Below are positions 43,801-55,077 of a stretch of 64,000 nucleotides of DNA, piece after piece. Location of the stretch: the NCBI RefSeq assembly GCF_014839835.1, contig NC_071624.1:22079112-22143111 (forward strand), written 5' to 3'. The stretch is from Dryobates pubescens. Lineage: Eukaryota; Chordata; Aves; Piciformes; Picidae. Position 1 is the stretch's first letter, and each line of letters starts with the position of its first letter. Below the pieces are notes generated by a model. The model made no database searches and was not told where the DNA came from. It saw nothing but the letters and a program-made list of their open reading frames with translations. Made by a program: the position numbers and the translations under genes.

Positions 43801-46800
43801 TACCATCTGGATGGCCTGAAGTGTCTTATCCATGTCCTGGGGGTCAATTTTGCTCCTGCATGGGAGAGAGGGAGCAGTATGTGGAACAGCAGTTGGGATA
43901 CAGATGAGCCCAAACTCCTGCAAAGGCTACGATCCAGCAGGGGGGAGCAGAACTCTCTGGAGAGCTTCCAAACCCAGCTGGATGTGTTCCTGTGTGACCT
44001 CCCAGGGATTCAATCAGGCGTCTAAGTGGGCTGGGAGTGCCTGATCCCATCTTAAAGAGCTCCTGCTGCTGTGCCTCTGGGCCCCAGGCAGCCAGCCCCG
44101 CTCACTTGATGTACTCCTCGCAGATCTCTCGGTAGTTGTCACGCTCCGGGTCGCAGCGCAGGTCGTCGTAGAGTCTGTTCAGCAGGACGGAGGCAGTCAG
44201 CTGAGTGTTCTCCGTCAGTGGCAGGCAGCCAGGCAGCTCAGGAATCTGACCCACCACTTTCAGTATCTTTTTTAACCCTGGAAACAATGAAGGGGCAGGG
44301 CCATTAGAGGGGAGAGAGAGGTCAGTACAAAATGCAGGGAGCTGGTCGTTGCTTTCTTGTAGTGACATAGCCCCCTCGGACCCTCCTCGGCTCCTTTGCA
44401 GCCTGATTACCTAAGCCTTAAACAAACAAGGACTTGGTTATCTACCGTGGAGGAGCTTCTGCTGGTGAGATTACAGGTTTACAGCACCAGGCTGTTAGCC
44501 AGCCCCCAGTTATCAGGAGCAGATAAGCAAAACTGTCCCTGACTGGAACAGTTATTTTTGTCAGGAGGCATCACTGACCTCCAAGGCTGGAGGCTCTCCC
44601 TGAGGAAAAGGCAGTGACTTACAAGTGATTCTGGCTGTCTTAATCCTCCATTTGCTCAAGTGGAATCAAACAACCTCCACCCAAATGCCAACACACATCC
44701 ATTGGAATTAGGCTACAAACACCTCCATTACAAATTCTTCACCCCTTCCTGTTTTAGAAGTGACCAGTTCAGGAATCCAGCAAGCCCATCAGGTGCTCCT
44801 CCTGACCTGAGCTAGACAGCCTATCCAAGCCAAATCCACTCAGCAGTAACAAATCCATTGGAATAAACTAACCAGAGAAATTAAGCCAGTCCCAGAGAAA
44901 CCAAAAAGTTCTTCCTCTCACACATTTTTTAACTCTTTCCTGCTAGTTAGTCTAACTTTGCTCCAGGATTGCATGCACCAAAAAACACCCAGAGAGGATT
45001 CACTGGATAGAGAGGATCTGTTGGAGAGAGACTGCTTGCAAAGGCCTGCAGGGACAGGATGAGAGGCAATGGTTTGAAATGAGATCAGAACAGATTGAGA
45101 TTGGATCTGAGGAACAAGTTCTGCACCATGAGGCTGCTGGAACACTGCAACAGTTGCCCAGGAAGATGGTTGGGGCCCCATCCCTGGAGGCCAAGGTGAG
45201 GCTGGACAGGGCTCTGAGCAACCTGATCGAGTGGAGGATGTCCTTGCTGACTGCAGGGAGGGTTGGACTGGATGAGCTTTGGAGGTGCCTTCCAACCCAG
45301 ACCACTGTATGGTTCTGTGGTTCTGTGATTGTATGGCTCTGTGGTTCTATGCTCTGCAGGTATTTGGGTACAAGTACACAGCTCCACATCTACAGTCTCA
45401 CAGTATCACCAAGGTTGGAAGAGACCTCGAGGATCATCGAGTCCAACCTGTCTCCATAGACCTCATGACTAGACCATGGCTCCAAGTGCTACATCCAATC
45501 CCCTCTTGAACACCTCCAGGGATGGGGACTCCACCACCTCCCTGGGCAGCACACTCCAATGACAAACGACTCGCTCGGTGAAGAACTTTCTCCTCATCTC
45601 AAGTCTCAACTTCCCCTGGTGCAGCTTGAGACTGTGTCCTCTTGTTCTGGTGCTAATTGCCTGGGAGAAGAGACCAACCCCTTCCTGGCTACAACCACCT
45701 TTCAGGTAGTTGTAGAGGGCAATGAGGTCTCCCCTGAGCCTCCTCTTCTCCAGGCTAAGCAACCCCAGCTCCCTCAGCCTCTCCTCACAGGGCTGTGCTC
45801 CAGACCCCTCCCCAGCCTTGTTGCCCTTCTCTGGACACCTTCAAGTCACTCAATGTCCTTCCTAAACTGAGGAGCCCAGAACTGGACACAGGACTCAAGG
45901 TGTGGCCTAACCAATGCAGAGTACAGGGGCACAATGACCTCCCTGCTCCTGCTGGCCACACTATTCCTAATGCAGGCCAGGATGCCATTGGCCTTCTTGG
46001 CCACCTGGGCACACTGCTGGCTCATGTTTAGGCAGCTGTCAATCAGCACCCCCAGGTCCCTCTCTGTTTGGTAGCTCTTCAACCACTCTGCCCCCAGCCT
46101 GTAGCACTGCATGGGGTTGCCATGGCCAAAGTGCAGCACTTGGCACTTGGACTTGTTAAATGCCATCTCCCCAGCCAGAGCAGGGATGGAGGGGGAGGAC
46201 TCACCATTGTCAATGACAAAGGTGGTTCTGCTGTTGTCAAGGTCTTTCAGGTCCTTCCTTGGGATGTTCTTGTTGAGGAGGTTGAGTGCTCGGTCTCGGC
46301 CCTGCCCAGAGACATTCTTACTGACCAGCATGTCCAGCAGGCGCATCGTGATCAGCCTCAGGTCCTTTTTGGTATCTACACAGAGGCAAGACTGTAAGAG
46401 CCACTTACAAGAAGTTCTCTTCAAAAGCAGCTGAACCCAGGGAAGCCCATTCAAAGCTGTTGTGTGGCTGGAATGCAGGTATGTAAGCCACCACCACGAG
46501 GGTAAGAGCTGTGTGCAGGTTGTCATCCTGGACAGCTGAAGGGCAAAATTCCCACTCCACCAAAGAACAAGGAACAAGGTGGACAGCCCAGGAGCAGAGC
46601 CCTCCCTGCTCTTTCTCTAGCAAGACTGAAGGTCATGCACCATTACCTAGCACTACAGCCTCCTCCTTGCCGTGATGCTCCTCCTTCCCCTGGCCCAGTA
46701 GGCAGTCAGTGATGGTCTGGAGAAGGTTGCAGACAGCCAGGGAGATTTCTTCATTGTCTACAGACATCCACATGCAAATGCTGTCAATGCCCAGGTAATG

Positions 46801-49800
46801 GAGAATGGCAGTGGCCTGGCCCCAGAAAGGAGAGAGCAGGGCAGCTCTTAGAGAAGTCAGCTTTAAAAACCTCAGCCTCTCTACAGAGAATTGTCCTGGG
46901 TCAGTATGGGTCAGTGCAAGGCAGAGCTTTGCCTTCCATTCTTACTCTCTTTAACAACAAGACAACTCCTAAACCCCAGGTGTGCCAGGACTGCCCTGGA
47001 CTGTTCCCATGTTGAGAGGAGCATGGCTGGGTTTGGCAGAGGTCTTCACACAAGGCTCTGGTGCACAAACCCCACCCTGGCTGTGAGCAAACCCAGGTAG
47101 CCTGTCCCCATGCAGGGAGCACAGCAGTAACTCAGGGGAGGCACATTCAGAAGCACACTGACCTTGTGGGCCATAGAATGGAATGGAATAGAATAAACCA
47201 GGTTGGAAAAGACCTTTGAGATCATCAACTTCAACCTATCACCCAACACCATCTAATCAACTAAACCATGGCACCAAGCACCCCATCCAGTCTCTTCCTA
47301 AACACCTCCAGGGATGGGGACTCCACCACCTCCCTGGGCAGCACATCCCAAGGGCCAATCTCTCTTTCTGGGAAGAATTTCTTCCTAACATCCATTCTAA
47401 ATCTCCCCTGGCACAGCTTGAGATTGTGTGCCCTTGTTCTGGTGCTGGGTGCCTGGGAGAAGAGACCAACCCTCACCTGGCTACAACCTCCCTTCAGGGA
47501 GTTGGAGAGTGCAAGAAGGTCTCCCCTGAGACTCCTCTTCTACAACAGCCATTAGAGAAGAACAGAACAGATCTTCACCATGCTGGGCTTCTATCCAGGA
47601 CATTTTATTTCTGTTGTGTCATTGTCCCCCCTACTCCTTTGCCCTGTCACACTGACACTCACAGCCACCTCCTGCTTCCAACCATCTAACAGACACGGTA
47701 AGGTATTAGGTGGCTCAGAAACCCTGGCATTTGCCTTGGATCCCTCCCCAGGAATCTTCACTTTCTTGTAGCTCCTCTGTTCATTAAGCCTTGGACAAAA
47801 CAAGAGGACACACTCTCAAGCTGCACCAGGGGAAGTTTAGGCTGGAGGTGAAGAGAAAGTTCTTCACAGAGAGAGTAATTTGCCATTGGGATGTGGTGCC
47901 CAGGGAGGTGGTGGAGTCCCCATCCCTGGAGGTGTTCAAGAGGGGATTGGATCTGGCACTTGGAGCCATGGTTCAGTTGTCAGGAGGTGTTAGGTAATAG
48001 GTTGGACTTGATGATCTCTGAGGTCTTTTCCAGCCTGGTTGATTCTGTGAAAGCTCTCCCAGTGTTAGTTATCTGCTGCTCTTCTGAGACCTGTGGTGAA
48101 GGACATGAGTTTGACCCAGCCATGCTCACCACCACTTATGTGGTAACAACTCAGGGTAAGTTTTACACCAGCACACATGAAGGCACTGTGGGGAATGTAC
48201 AGCTTTGACCCCAGAGGTCAGAAGCACAGCCACAGGGGCAGTTTCAGCACTCTGTGTTAACCCCACTCCTCACTATTTGTATTTCCTGCCCCTACAGAAT
48301 CTCAGATTGCCTTAGCAGGATCTCATTATTTCCTGTGAGGAGCAGAAGGAGCAGAAGTCCCCTCTGCTCACAAGCAGCTTTCCACTCCCCCAGGTGCAAG
48401 GCAGTGAAAGCCTGCAGCACCTCATGACTTACCCGAGCCTTGTGGCCTGTGCACATGCCTGAAAGTGTCCTCACAGCTGCCAGGATCAGCTCAGGATTCT
48501 TGGTTTCTATCAGCTGCAGCAGGAGGCTGACTCCATTGTTCTGGAAAATCCTCTCAGCTCCTGCTTCCTCCCGCCCCAGGACTATGAGGTTGTTTGCGGC
48601 CTGGGTGGGAGACAGAAGAACCAGAGGTCATCAGCACAGCCCTGCCATCAGCTTCCAAAACCCCTCCATGCAGCTCTGGGGTGCGTGGTGGGAGCTGGGG
48701 GGGTGGTAATCTCCTGATGGATTCAGGAGACCAGCTCAGACCACACTGGGTGCTTTCTCCAAGGTGCAGCTGGGGATTGGCTTTGCTCTGTCCAAGAAAA
48801 GCGAGGGAGGGCAAGGTGGGGAAGGTGCCTGAGCAGAAGTCCAGCCTGAGCCCACCTTTGGTGATTTGGAAGGCTGGTGTGGGAGTTTAAGGCTATGCCT
48901 TTACAATTTTTCACAGCTCTTGGAAGCAGAGAAGTAGTAAAATGTAAACAAATCACCACTGGGTGTGGAAAGGGAATTCTAAACAACCCCAGTGGAGAGA
49001 GATCTGCCACCAGATCTTGTCCCCAAAACAATTCCTCTTCTCTTCTCCCTTCTTCACTCTGGGGAGAGAAACTAACTTGCTTCTGCTTGACCTTGGCTGC
49101 ATTGCTTTGCTATTAACTTCTCTGCTCCTTTCTCTTGTCCCTTCTTTTGTACAGGGGTGTGAGGGGGAGGCAGGGAAGGAGAAGCTGGTAGCTTCCCCTG
49201 CTCTTTGACCAGGGGGCTTCTGTGCTGTTTATTAAGTGTAAATCCCTGTAAATATTGTAAATCCTGGCTATTTGGTACACATTCATTGCATCCCATTGTA
49301 GATTGTAGTTTTCCCTGTAAATACAACTTTCAGTTGCTTCCAACTGGGCTGGGCTGGCAAAGATAATGTGTGTTGGGGGGTAAATTTCAACCCACCACAT
49401 TACAGCTGGTCCATCTTCCATGGCCTGGGGCATTTCCTCTCCCAGCTGTCTCTCTGAGTGCAGTTCACCACCTGGCTCCTCACCTTGTCCTCCATGCAGG
49501 GGTTACAGGGAAGAGCAAGCAGCCTTCTGCTCCCCAGTGCAGCCCCTGACACCCAGCAGCAATTTTGTCAAGGCCAGTTCTCACCTTCTCACGCTTCTCC
49601 TTCTCACTGTTCTCATCCAGCAGGATCTCAAACATCTTCTGCACCCTCATGTCCGTGGAGAACTGAATGCGCAGCTGTGCCAACAGAGTGCAAGGGGCAT
49701 CAGAGGGGGAAGATCCAGGCCTTCTCCCACCTGGCCCAGGGACCTGGGACTGTGTAATGGGTTGGGGCAGATCCCCTCCCCACCACAGGCAGAAATAATG

Positions 49801-52347
49801 ACTCAGACAAACGGATTGCAAAAGTGATGAAAGTTTAAATAGAAAGCAGTGAATGTTACAGAAAACCCAAAGCGCAGTGACAAAGAAAGATCCCATCCCC
49901 ACCTGAGGGTGCATGCAAAACCCCCAGGGCTCCTTCTTCCCCCTCCCTGGTGAATGCACCAGGGGGGCACCCAGCTCAAACTACAACAGACTGCTTCTCC
50001 AGCATTTACCTTCTCCTGGATGTTGGCCCCCAGTCTCCTCAGGGTCTCCTGGAAGTTTTTGTTGCGGGGCTCGAGGGTGGCACATTTCTGAGCATCTTTG
50101 AAGGCTTGGTCCAACTTCCCCAGCTGCTCCAGAGCCTGGCTGCGCCGGTACAAGGCTTTGATATCCGAAGAGTTGATGTCAATAGCTGGGAAAGTGACCC
50201 AAAAGCCCAGGTGTGAGAGTTTGCTCTTGGACATAGAATCACAGAATCAACCAGGTTGGAAAAGACCTCAGAGATCATCAAGTCCAACCTATTACCTAAT
50301 ACCTAACACCTCCTGACGACTAAACCATGGCTCCAAGTGCCACATCCAAGCCTGTTTTGAACATCTCCAGGGATGGGGTCTCCACCACCTCCCTGGGCAG
50401 CACATCCCAAGGGCCTATCTCTCTTTCTGGGAAGAACTTCCTCCTCACCTCCAGCCTAAACTTCCCCTGGCACAGCTTGAGACTGTGTCCTCTTGTTCTG
50501 GTGCTGGTTGCTTGAGAGAAGAGACCAACCCCCACCTGGCTCCAACCTCCCTTCAGGGAGTTGCAGAGAGCAAGAAGGTCTCCCCTGAGCCTCCTCTCCT
50601 CCAGGCTAAGCAACCCCAGCTCCCTCAGCCTCTGCTCACAGGACTGTGCTCCCGACCCCTCCCCAGCTTTCTTGCCCTTCTCTGGACACATTAAAGTATC
50701 TCAATGTCCTTCTTAAATTGCTGAGTACAGGGTTAGGCCACACCTTGAAGCCACAACTTGACATCTCTGTAAATGTGATTTGTTTGACAGTGCCTACAGC
50801 CCCTTCAGCTGCAGCTGTTAGCACCGAGTTAGTCAGTATCTGGTGAGGCCAGCAGGAGCAGGGAAGTCCTTGTGCCCTGTGCTCAGCACTGGTTAGGCCA
50901 CACCTTGAGTCCTGTGTCCAGTTCTGGGCCACTCAATCCCAGGCAACCAGCACCAGAACAAGAGAACACAGTCTCAAGCTGTGCCAGGGGAGGTTTAGGC
51001 TGGAGGTGAGGAGAAAGTTCTTCCCAGAAAGAGAGATTGCGCACTGGAATGTGCTGCCCAGGGAGGTGGTGGAGTCCCTGTCCCTGGAGGTGTTCAAAAA
51101 AAGGCTTGGATGTGGCACTTGGAGCCATGGTTTAGTCATGGAGGTGTTAGGTATTAGGTAATAGGTTGGACTTGATGGTCTCTGAGGTCTTTTCCAACCT
51201 GGTTGATTCTGTGCTTCTATGATACCTGGTGAGCACCAACACACCCAACTGGGGCAGCTTTAGAATCTCCTCCATTAGTGCCCTTGTGGCCTCAGCACTT
51301 GGGTGTTAGTGGCCATCAAGGATTAAGCCCACAGTGCCCCAAAGCAGATGTGGGAGCAGGCTGGAGCATGCCAGCAACGCAGCTCTGCTTTCCCAGAACA
51401 GATTTCTCCTTACCTCGAGATGCATCCGAGGCTGCCTTGGCATATTCCTCCTGGTAAACCAGAAAGGAGAGAGGTTAGCAGTGGAGCAGCAGGGCATGTC
51501 CCCACGGCTGATGTGACCCTTCTGCTCCCACTTACTAACAGCACACCCTGCTGAAGCCAGCAGCAGCCTGCAGAAGGAAAGATGGGGGCTAAGGTAGCTT
51601 TTCATCACTGATGGAAGCTGATGCAGGTGGGACAACCTGCTGATGGAAGAGGTGATGCAGGTGGGACAACACATGCTGCTGGTGATGCAGGGGCAGATGG
51701 TGGGCAGGGAAGGAGGAGGGGATACCCACAACAGCCTGTCTGCCCCTGGGTCTGGGTTGGGGGTCACTTCTGGACTAGTGACAATTCAGGACTGTGCAAA
51801 CAAACTGCACACATCCTCCAGCAGGTCAGTACCCCGAGCGCAGGCAGCTGAGGCAGTTTGGGTGCAGACACCAAAACCTTTTTGTTTTGCTAAATATCTG
51901 CCCCTGCTGCTCTCCTGCTGGGACAGGCAGCCAGAGCAATGCTCTGCACCCCAGCCCCTGGCCTGCAGAGCTGTAAGAGCAGCGTGCTCGGCTCCAGCAG
52001 GACTGAAGCAGGGAGGCAGCTTTACAGCTCCAGGACAAGCCCAGAACAAATCATTTCAGACCACTTTGCAAACAGCCTGTTTGACAAACGGACAAACCAC
52101 ACAGCCCACAGCTGGTAAGCACTCTGGGGGCCTCCCTGCTCTCTCCCCTTGACCACTGCCCAGCCTCCCCAGGAGCCTTTCTCACCTTTTTGAGGAAACA
52201 TGCTGCCCTGTTCCTGTAGAGCACTGCCTGCAGTGCCTTGTCCTTGTTGAGCTTTATGGCTTGAGTGTAGCTTTGAAGGGCTTTCTCGTAGTCATTGGCC
52301 TGAAAATATTTATTGCCCTCCTCTTTCAGCTGGATGGGATCCTCCAT
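34862..52347 (-). CDS. UNC45B: UNC45B, muscle myosin chaperone, complete
   Basis: Nineteen in-phase coding exons, listed 5' to 3': 52347-52186, 51450-51414, 50185-50010, 49674-49585, 48600-48433, 46815-46647, 46375-46205, 44277-44106, 43855-43555, 43166-43072, 41544-41403, 40331-40191, 39138-39011, 38542-38476, 37762-37649, 37537-37422, 36668-36551, 36464-36309, 35128-34862. The total is 2790 nt, 929 codons plus stop, the usual family length. Residues 1-115 are three TPRs that dock HSP90; the carboxylate-clamp residues Lys8, Asn12, Asn46, Lys76 and Arg80 are present. The rest is the armadillo-like central and UCS domain that binds the myosin head. It folds and assembles sarcomeric myosin in the muscle cytosol and Z/A bands. 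The sequence follows human UNC45B closely throughout (for example [46 protein letters not shown]). The ATG lies directly after an acceptor, so the 5' UTR is in an upstream exon. No lesion seen. Confidence 0.97.
35185..35640 (+). mobile_element. CR1 3' fragment in UNC45B last intron
   Basis: Sense CR1: [56 protein letters not shown]. It runs into LTR-like sequence instead of a normal CR1 tail. Confidence 0.85.
35630..35818 (+). mobile_element. LTR-like remnant (fossil)
   Basis: Two copies of the ending (G)AGCTCTTAA...AAGGCTCAAACCA bracket a T-rich and purine-rich stretch. It is related to the end of 32330-32930. Confidence 0.4.
36902..37380 (-). mobile_element. CR1 fragment with a short inverted second tail
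   Basis: 36902-37313 is antisense CR1 (CACAGAAAACATCTGGTTGG ... CTGCTCCTCGTAGACCAGG). 37314-37380 is a sense CR1 tail (GGTTGGACTGGATGACCTTT ... TGTGATTCTG). Either two insertions, or 5' inversion during insertion. Confidence 0.8.
37810..38172 (+). mobile_element. CR1 3' fragment in UNC45B intron
   Basis: Divergent sense CR1: [38 protein letters not shown], tail GATTGGATGGTCTCCAGAGG. Confidence 0.75.
39165..40148 (+). mobile_element. CR1 3' half in UNC45B intron
   Basis: Sense CR1 from the [20 protein letters not shown]-like region (GGTGTCCCCCAGGGATCAGT) through [18 protein letters not shown] to the tail at about 40,148. Several frame breaks. Confidence 0.88.
40690..41297 (+). mobile_element. 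CR1 3' fragment in UNC45B intron
   Basis: Sense CR1: [36 protein letters not shown], tail GTTGGACTGGATGAGCTTTG ending ATTCTGTGA. Confidence 0.85.
41642..42105 (-). mobile_element. CR1 fragment with inverted tail
   Basis: 41642-41975 is antisense (AGAATTGTCAGGGTTGGAAG start). About 42,030-42,105 is a sense CR1 tail (GGACTAGATGGTTTCCAGAG). Arrangement like 36902-37380. Confidence 0.78.
42490..43055 (+). mobile_element. old CR1 3' fragment in UNC45B intron
   Basis: Divergent sense CR1: [35 protein letters not shown]-like, ending near CCAACCCAAAGCCCTCTCTG, just before the exon at 43072. Confidence 0.7.
43930..44040 (+). mobile_element. CR1 scrap in UNC45B intron
   Basis: Sense CR1 end piece: [20 protein letters not shown] coding trace. 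Confidence 0.55.
44278..44995. other. UNC45B intron sequence without visible feature
   Basis: Unique intronic DNA upstream of the exon ending at 44277. No repeat, ORF or RNA gene recognised. Confidence 0.4.
45000..45345 (+). mobile_element. CR1 3' end with octamer-like tail
   Basis: Old sense CR1 ending GGTTGGACTGGATGAGCTTT and then an imperfect run of GTTCTGTG-type 8-mers (about 45,300-45,350), the CR1 3' hallmark. Confidence 0.75.
45398..46165 (-). mobile_element. CR1 3' half next to an UNC45B exon
   Basis: Antisense CR1 with well-kept coding traces on the minus strand ([80 protein letters not shown]). It stops about 40 bp short of the donor of the exon 46205-46375. Confidence 0.92.
47170..47545 (-). 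mobile_element. CR1 3' fragment in UNC45B intron
   Basis: Antisense CR1 starting at AATGGAATAGAATAAACCAG with GGAGAAGAGACCAACCCTCA further in. Confidence 0.88.
47798..48055 (+). mobile_element. CR1 3' end in UNC45B intron
   Basis: Sense CR1: [39 protein letters not shown], tail GGTTGGACTTGATGATCTCT. Confidence 0.9.
48610..49580. other. UNC45B intron sequence without visible feature
   Basis: Intronic stretch between the exons at 48433-48600 and 49585-49674. No gene or clear repeat family recognised; 49,230-49,330 is AT-richer. Confidence 0.35.
49753..49988 (-). mobile_element. solo LTR in UNC45B intron (fossil)
   Basis: About 236 bp, related to the LTRs at 30184-30685 and 31802-32279, same orientation, shorter in the middle. 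It is flanked by the perfect 5-bp duplication GACTG (49748-49752 and 49989-49993). It lies 16 bp or more inside the intron between exons 50185-50010 and 49674-49585. Confidence 0.85.
50232..50735 (-). mobile_element. CR1 3' fragment in UNC45B intron
   Basis: Antisense CR1 from ATAGAATCACAGAATCAACC; minus-strand trace [20 protein letters not shown]. Confidence 0.92.
50846..51222 (+). mobile_element. CR1 3' fragment with internal gap
   Basis: Sense CR1: GGCCAGCAGGAGCAGGGAAG ... CAGTTCTGGGCC joins directly to GGCAACCAGCACCAGAACAA, skipping the middle. The tail reads GGTTGGACTTGATGGTCTCT. Confidence 0.85.
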
Positions 52348-52459
52348 CTGGAGAGCTTTAAGGGAAAACATCAATTTAAGTCCCATTTTCAGCTGCCTGT
52401 GTCAGCAGGGTTGCCTGCCTGCTCCAGCAAGCTGAGTCTTACCATGAGACCAACACATA

Positions 52460-52735
52460 ACAAACACACAAGGACAAGAGGAAACAGTCTCAGGTTGCAT
52501 CAGGGGAGCTTTAGGTTGGACATGAGGAACAATTTCTCCCCCCAAAAGGGTTGTCAAGGCCTGGCCCAAGCTGCCCAGGGCAGTGGTGGAGTCCCCATCC
52601 CTGGAGGGCTTTAAAATCATGTACCTGTGGTGCTGAGAGCCATGGTTTAGTGGTGACCTGGCAGTGCTGGGGTAACTGTTGGACTCTATGATCTTAAAGG
52701 TCTCTCCCAACCAGAGCAATTCTGATCCTGTGATT
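52460..52735 (+). mobile_element. CR1 3' end in UNC45B 5' intron
   Basis: Sense CR1: ACACAAGGACAAGAGGAAAC, LRLHQGSFRLDMR trace, tail GGACTCTATGATCTTAAAGG. Confidence 0.8.
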
Positions 52736-52753
52736 GTAATAAAAGCAACTTAC

Positions 52754-53030
52754 CAGGCTGAAGAGTTTTGACAACGAAGACCAAAACTGCTCTTCAGGGC
52801 TGTGGCTTCTCAGAGGCTTCTCCCACAGCTATAGATCCTTGGGGGTCGATTGATAGAAGGAAGAAAAGCAACAAAAAAGGTAAGAAAGAATTCCACTCGC
52901 CCCACAGCGTGGCTGAGTAGCTCAGGGAAGAGCTCCAAGTTTGGGCAGGAGCTGGCAGCTCCTGCTGCCTGTCAGCGTCACCTGTCACCACAGCCTGGCC
53001 CCCTCCTCGTCCCCCCTGGCCTATATAGTG
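52754..53030 (-). promoter_or_regulatory. UNC45B: UNC45B promoter and non-coding first exon
   Basis: On the minus strand a TATA box (CTATATAG at 53021-53028) lies about 30 bp upstream of a likely start near 52,993. A non-coding exon would run from there to 52754, where a perfect donor (CCTG|GTAAGT) begins. The intron ends at the acceptor just before the ATG at 52347. CANNTG E-box cores (CACCTG/CAGGTG near 52,979-52,984) fit muscle-specific control. Donor and TATA are seen; the start site is inferred. Confidence 0.6.
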
Positions 53031-53289
53031 CCTGGGGAGGGCTGGCAGCCAGGGCCACAGCAGCCAGCCCAGCGCAGGGGGGCATCTGCCTGCGAGTGGG
53101 CAGCTCCTGTCTGCAGAGAGCAGGGCCCCTCTGCCACCCACCCGGCCCAATCCAGCTCCTCTCTACCTGCAGAGCTGCACAGGCTGTGGGGAGCAGGAAC
53201 CTGGGGGTGTTGTGCCAAAACAGGCCAGGGCTGGGGCGGCTGCCCCCTGCACAGTGCTCAGACCCTCTTCCCTTTCTATTTAGGGAAGC

Positions 53290-53553
53290 ATGAGACAGCT
53301 GAGCCTTGGGGACAAGCGGCCCCACGCCAGCAGCTGCAGCAGCTCCCAGCACCTTCCAGAACACCCTGGGGCGGAAAGCAGACTCGTGTCCAGCGCTGCC
53401 CCCTCCTCCCAGGGCCTCTGGGAGCCCACCCCCGCTGCAGATTCCAGCTGTATCTGCTGCTGCCACCTTCCCCGGACTGGCAGCCCACACTGGATGTGTG
53501 ATGAGTGCCTCAGGTCTCAGAGCGAGTGCCACCAGCACACTGAGCAGCGCTGA
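53290..53553 (+). other. unassigned Cys-rich open frame
   Basis: Eighty-seven codons from an ATG that follows a good acceptor-like TTTCTATTTAG. The C-terminal part has SCICCC, then HWMCDECLRSQSECHQH, a zinc-site-like spacing of Cys and His. I do not recognise the protein. It may be a chance frame in GC-rich DNA, or an exon of a gene reading away from UNC45B. Confidence 0.2.
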
Positions 53554-53839
53554 GCTCCGGAAGAGCTGAAGCATCTGAAGGCCCCCTGGTCTCAGTCAGG
53601 AACCCTGCTTTGTGGCTTATCTGCCCCAAAACCCAGGCCTTGCCTTCCTCAGTGTACCCATGAGCATCCCAGATGTAAAGCAAATGGGGGGCTGGCAGTA
53701 GGGATGGGGAAGTGACTGGGGGGAGTGCAGGCTGACCAGTGCCAGCCCAGTAGCTCCAGTTAGTTAGGATTGTGCTGCAGAGCTGGGCCATGGCAGGCAG
53801 CACACTGAGACACTGCCAGGAAAAGAAGTGATCTGTGAG

Positions 53840-54660
53840 GTGGGCTGAGAAGTGGCTGAAGGACAGAGCTCAGAGGGTTGTGATCAGTGGTACAGAGTTT
53901 AATTGGAGGCCTGTAGTTCATGGTGTTCCCCAGGGGTCATGACTAGGCCCAGTCTTGTTCAACATTGACATCAATGATCTGAAGGGATGGAGTGGAGCCT
54001 CAGTTTGCTGCTGGTGCCAAACTGGGAGCAGTGGCTGACACCCCTCAGGCTGTGCTGCCATACAACCAGATCTGGACAAGCTGCAGAGCTGCACAGAGGG
54101 AACCTCATGAAGTTCAGTCAGGGCAAGGGCAGGGTCCTGCCCCTGGGGAGGAACAACCTCCTGCAGCGGGACAGCCGAGGGGGGACCTGCTGGGAAGCAG
54201 CTCTGCAGACAAGGACAAGGGATCCCCTCTGGGGCTGCTCTTCTCCAGGCTCAACACCCCCAGGGCTTTCAGCCTTTCCTCCTCAGAGAGCTGCTGCAGA
54301 GCCCTCAGCATCTCTTCAGCCTACCCTGGACTCTCTCCAGCAGTTCCCTGTCTCTCTTCAACTGGGGAGCCTAGAAATGGACCCAGGCCTCCCTAGGGCA
54401 GAGTAGAGGGGAAGGAGAACCTCCCTTGGCCTGCTGGCCACACTTTTCTTCATGCACCCCGGGACACACACTCTTCATGCACCCACGAGGGCACATCGCT
54501 GCCTCATGGGGACCTTGTTGTCCCCCAGCACTCCCAGCTCCTTCTCCTTGGAGCTGCTTCCCAGCAGGTCCCCCCTCAGCTGTGCTGCTGCAGGAGGTTG
54601 TTCCTCCCCAGGGGCGGGACCCTTAGTGAACTTCATGAGGTTCCCCCCACCCGAGTCTCA
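53840..54660. mobile_element. CR1 debris, both orientations
   Basis: About 53,840-54,170 is sense (GTTCCCCAGGGGTCATGACT, GAACCTCATGAAGTTCAGTC). About 54,190-54,440 is antisense (CTTCTCCAGGCTCAACACCC). About 54,480-54,650 is another antisense piece (CAGGAGGTTGTTCCTCCCCA). Confidence 0.7.
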
Positions 54661-54739
54661 GCCTGTGTCAGTCTCTCTCCATGGCAGCACAGCCTTCTCT
54701 CTGCCGTTAGTGTGCTCTTCCAGAAGCACCTTCGGGTGT

Positions 54740-55077
54740 CAGCAGCAGGATCTGGGTGCCCGCGGCGGGCTTTGGATCTCAGGGGTACGCTTATGGTGTC
54801 ATCAGGTCTGCCTGGGGCAGGCTCCGGGGGTGTTTCGGCCACACTTCCACCGGGCAGAGTCGGGGAGCCAGACGTGGCCCTTTGGCTCTGGGCAGGGGGA
54901 TGCCAAGCCCCGGGTGGGGAGAGGTGTCCGGAGAGCGCCCGAGGGGTCCGCGCTGCTCGGGGCTGCCCCGGCCGTGCCGCCGACAGATGGAGCACGGCAG
55001 CCGTTCCGCTGCCCGCAGGAAGCAGGAAGGGGAGCGGACGGGGCGGGCTCCGGCGCGGGGCGACAGGAGGGGGTTTG
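54740..55077 (+). promoter_or_regulatory. CpG-rich block, candidate RAD51D promoter
   Basis: The densest CpG stretch on this side of UNC45B (for example GTGCCCGCGGCGGGCTTTGG and CTCCGGCGCGGGGCGACAGG). The exon with the RAD51D ATG appears to begin with an acceptor (CTCCTCTGCAG before 55,911), so a non-coding exon further upstream is likely and this block is the best candidate. Inference only. Confidence 0.4.

Noticed and set aside
34862-52347. UNC45A instead of UNC45B
   Set aside because: Next to SLFN and RAD51D, the TATA promoter and the residue pattern ([27 protein letters not shown]) fit the muscle paralogue UNC45B.
52850-53501. Overlapping + strand frames of 147 and 186 codons beside the UNC45B promoter
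   Set aside because: GC-rich DNA, low-complexity products, and they lie over the UNC45B TATA box and first exon.
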